Assembly: GCA_018105865.1 (NCBI GenBank)
Contig: CM030867.1
Span: 6,248,369-6,312,368 of the forward strand
Reading direction: 5' to 3'
DNA from: Metaphire vulgaris
Taxonomy: Eukaryota; Annelida; Clitellata; Crassiclitellata; Megascolecidae
Length of the DNA stretch: 64,000 nucleotides
The stretch's first letter is position 1. Each line of letters opens with the position of its first letter. The notes under the pieces are model-generated. The model did no database searches and had not been told where the DNA came from. It saw nothing but the letters and a program-made list of their open reading frames with translations. Below are positions 63,456 through 64,000 of the stretch, one piece after another. The position numbers were made by a program, and so were the translations under genes.

Positions 63456-64000
63456 GCTGCATGCCTCAAATACCTCTGTCCTCTGCCACAAATGCAGAAA
63501 ACAGTGGTCGCTGGTCAGTGTGTCAAACATCTAATCACTACATGGCCTCATCAATTAGCTTTTGTAGATTGATAAACAACACACAGTTGCACAATTTATA
63601 TAATATTATAACTATAACAAGTAACAGATTGAATATTTCATATGCACCCAGTTTGTCATATACTGCTCCCCAAAATCTGATGAACTTCTTGCACCCGTGA
63701 TCACAGCTACTGCTCAAATATTTCCCACAAGAAATAAGGCCTTCGTGCAGGATTACTTTGAGTTTCATGTGTTGAAATGAACATAAACAACTCGTTAATA
63801 GTTTGCATCAAACATAAAAACAGTGCAACAGCTGCTAGCAAGGTCAGATCAAGTGGCAAAGTTAAAGCAACCTTCACATTTCACAACCAGAGTGACAAGA
63901 AACATGAGACAATGACAATGGGGAAAAAACAAAGCGTTATGACACACTGCAGCTGTTTCCACGAGCAATGCAGGAAACCATAAATACTGGTACACACTCT
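62476..64000. other. CBFA2T intron at the right edge
   Basis: Probably part of the intron upstream of the first visible CBFA2T exon. It contains an (ATA)n/(ATT)n palindromic microsatellite at 63384-63452. No further exon was recognised. Confidence 0.45.
63384..63452. repeat. (AAT)n/(ATT)n palindromic microsatellite
   Basis: ATAATAAT runs change to ATTATTATT, so the tract can fold into a hairpin. The open frames across it are artefacts. Confidence 0.9.

Overview
This is a window from an animal genome. The evidence is GT-AG split genes with kilobase introns, animal-specific gene families (a CBFA2T/MTG/ETO-nervy co-repressor with NHR2, NHR3 and MYND modules; a Jupiter/HN1-family microtubule protein), CR1/L2- and RTE-like LINE remnants, tRNA-derived SINEs, and many small hAT, piggyBac-like, mariner and pogo-like elements. 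The AT-rich intronic and intergenic DNA fits a marine invertebrate. A tunicate would suit the sequence, but nothing here proves it.

Layout from left to right. (1) 1806-4124, plus strand: four phase-consistent exons of an unrecognised Ser/Pro-rich protein. (2) 4.8-12.7 kb: gene-poor DNA with LINE pieces, one of them inverted internally, and a piggyBac-like element. (3) 13917-25014, minus strand: a nine-exon gene for a charged, Ser-rich nuclear-type protein of about 1904 residues. It ends in the short C-terminal domain shared by PHRF1, SCAF1 and SCAF11. (4) 25-37 kb: intergenic DNA with microsatellites, DNA transposons and a deleted mariner. (5) 37240-45931, minus strand: an unidentified Pro/Gln/Ser-rich protein of about 1197 residues in three coding exons, with a transposon-filled first intron. 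(6) 46.1-49.1 kb: a nest of transposons inside transposons. (7) 50043-54117, plus strand: a complete four-exon Jupiter/HN1 (JPT) gene of 157 residues. (8) 58326-62475, minus strand: the last six exons of a CBFA2T-family gene whose 5' part lies beyond the right edge.

The genes look like independent nuclear or cytoskeletal housekeeping and regulatory genes, with no sign of an operon. The left gene and the PHRF1/SCAF-like gene converge. The latter and the 37-46 kb gene are tandem on the minus strand. That gene and JPT are head to head, with the nest between them. JPT and CBFA2T converge.

The unusual content is in the mobile DNA. Many small elements have exact 8-bp target duplications. Several elements with different ends share an internal TGACAAGC-A(n)-GGTCATC module. 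One MITE carries telomere-type TTAGGG repeats. Exon limits were set by eye from splice consensus and reading-frame phase, so single boundaries may be wrong where stated.
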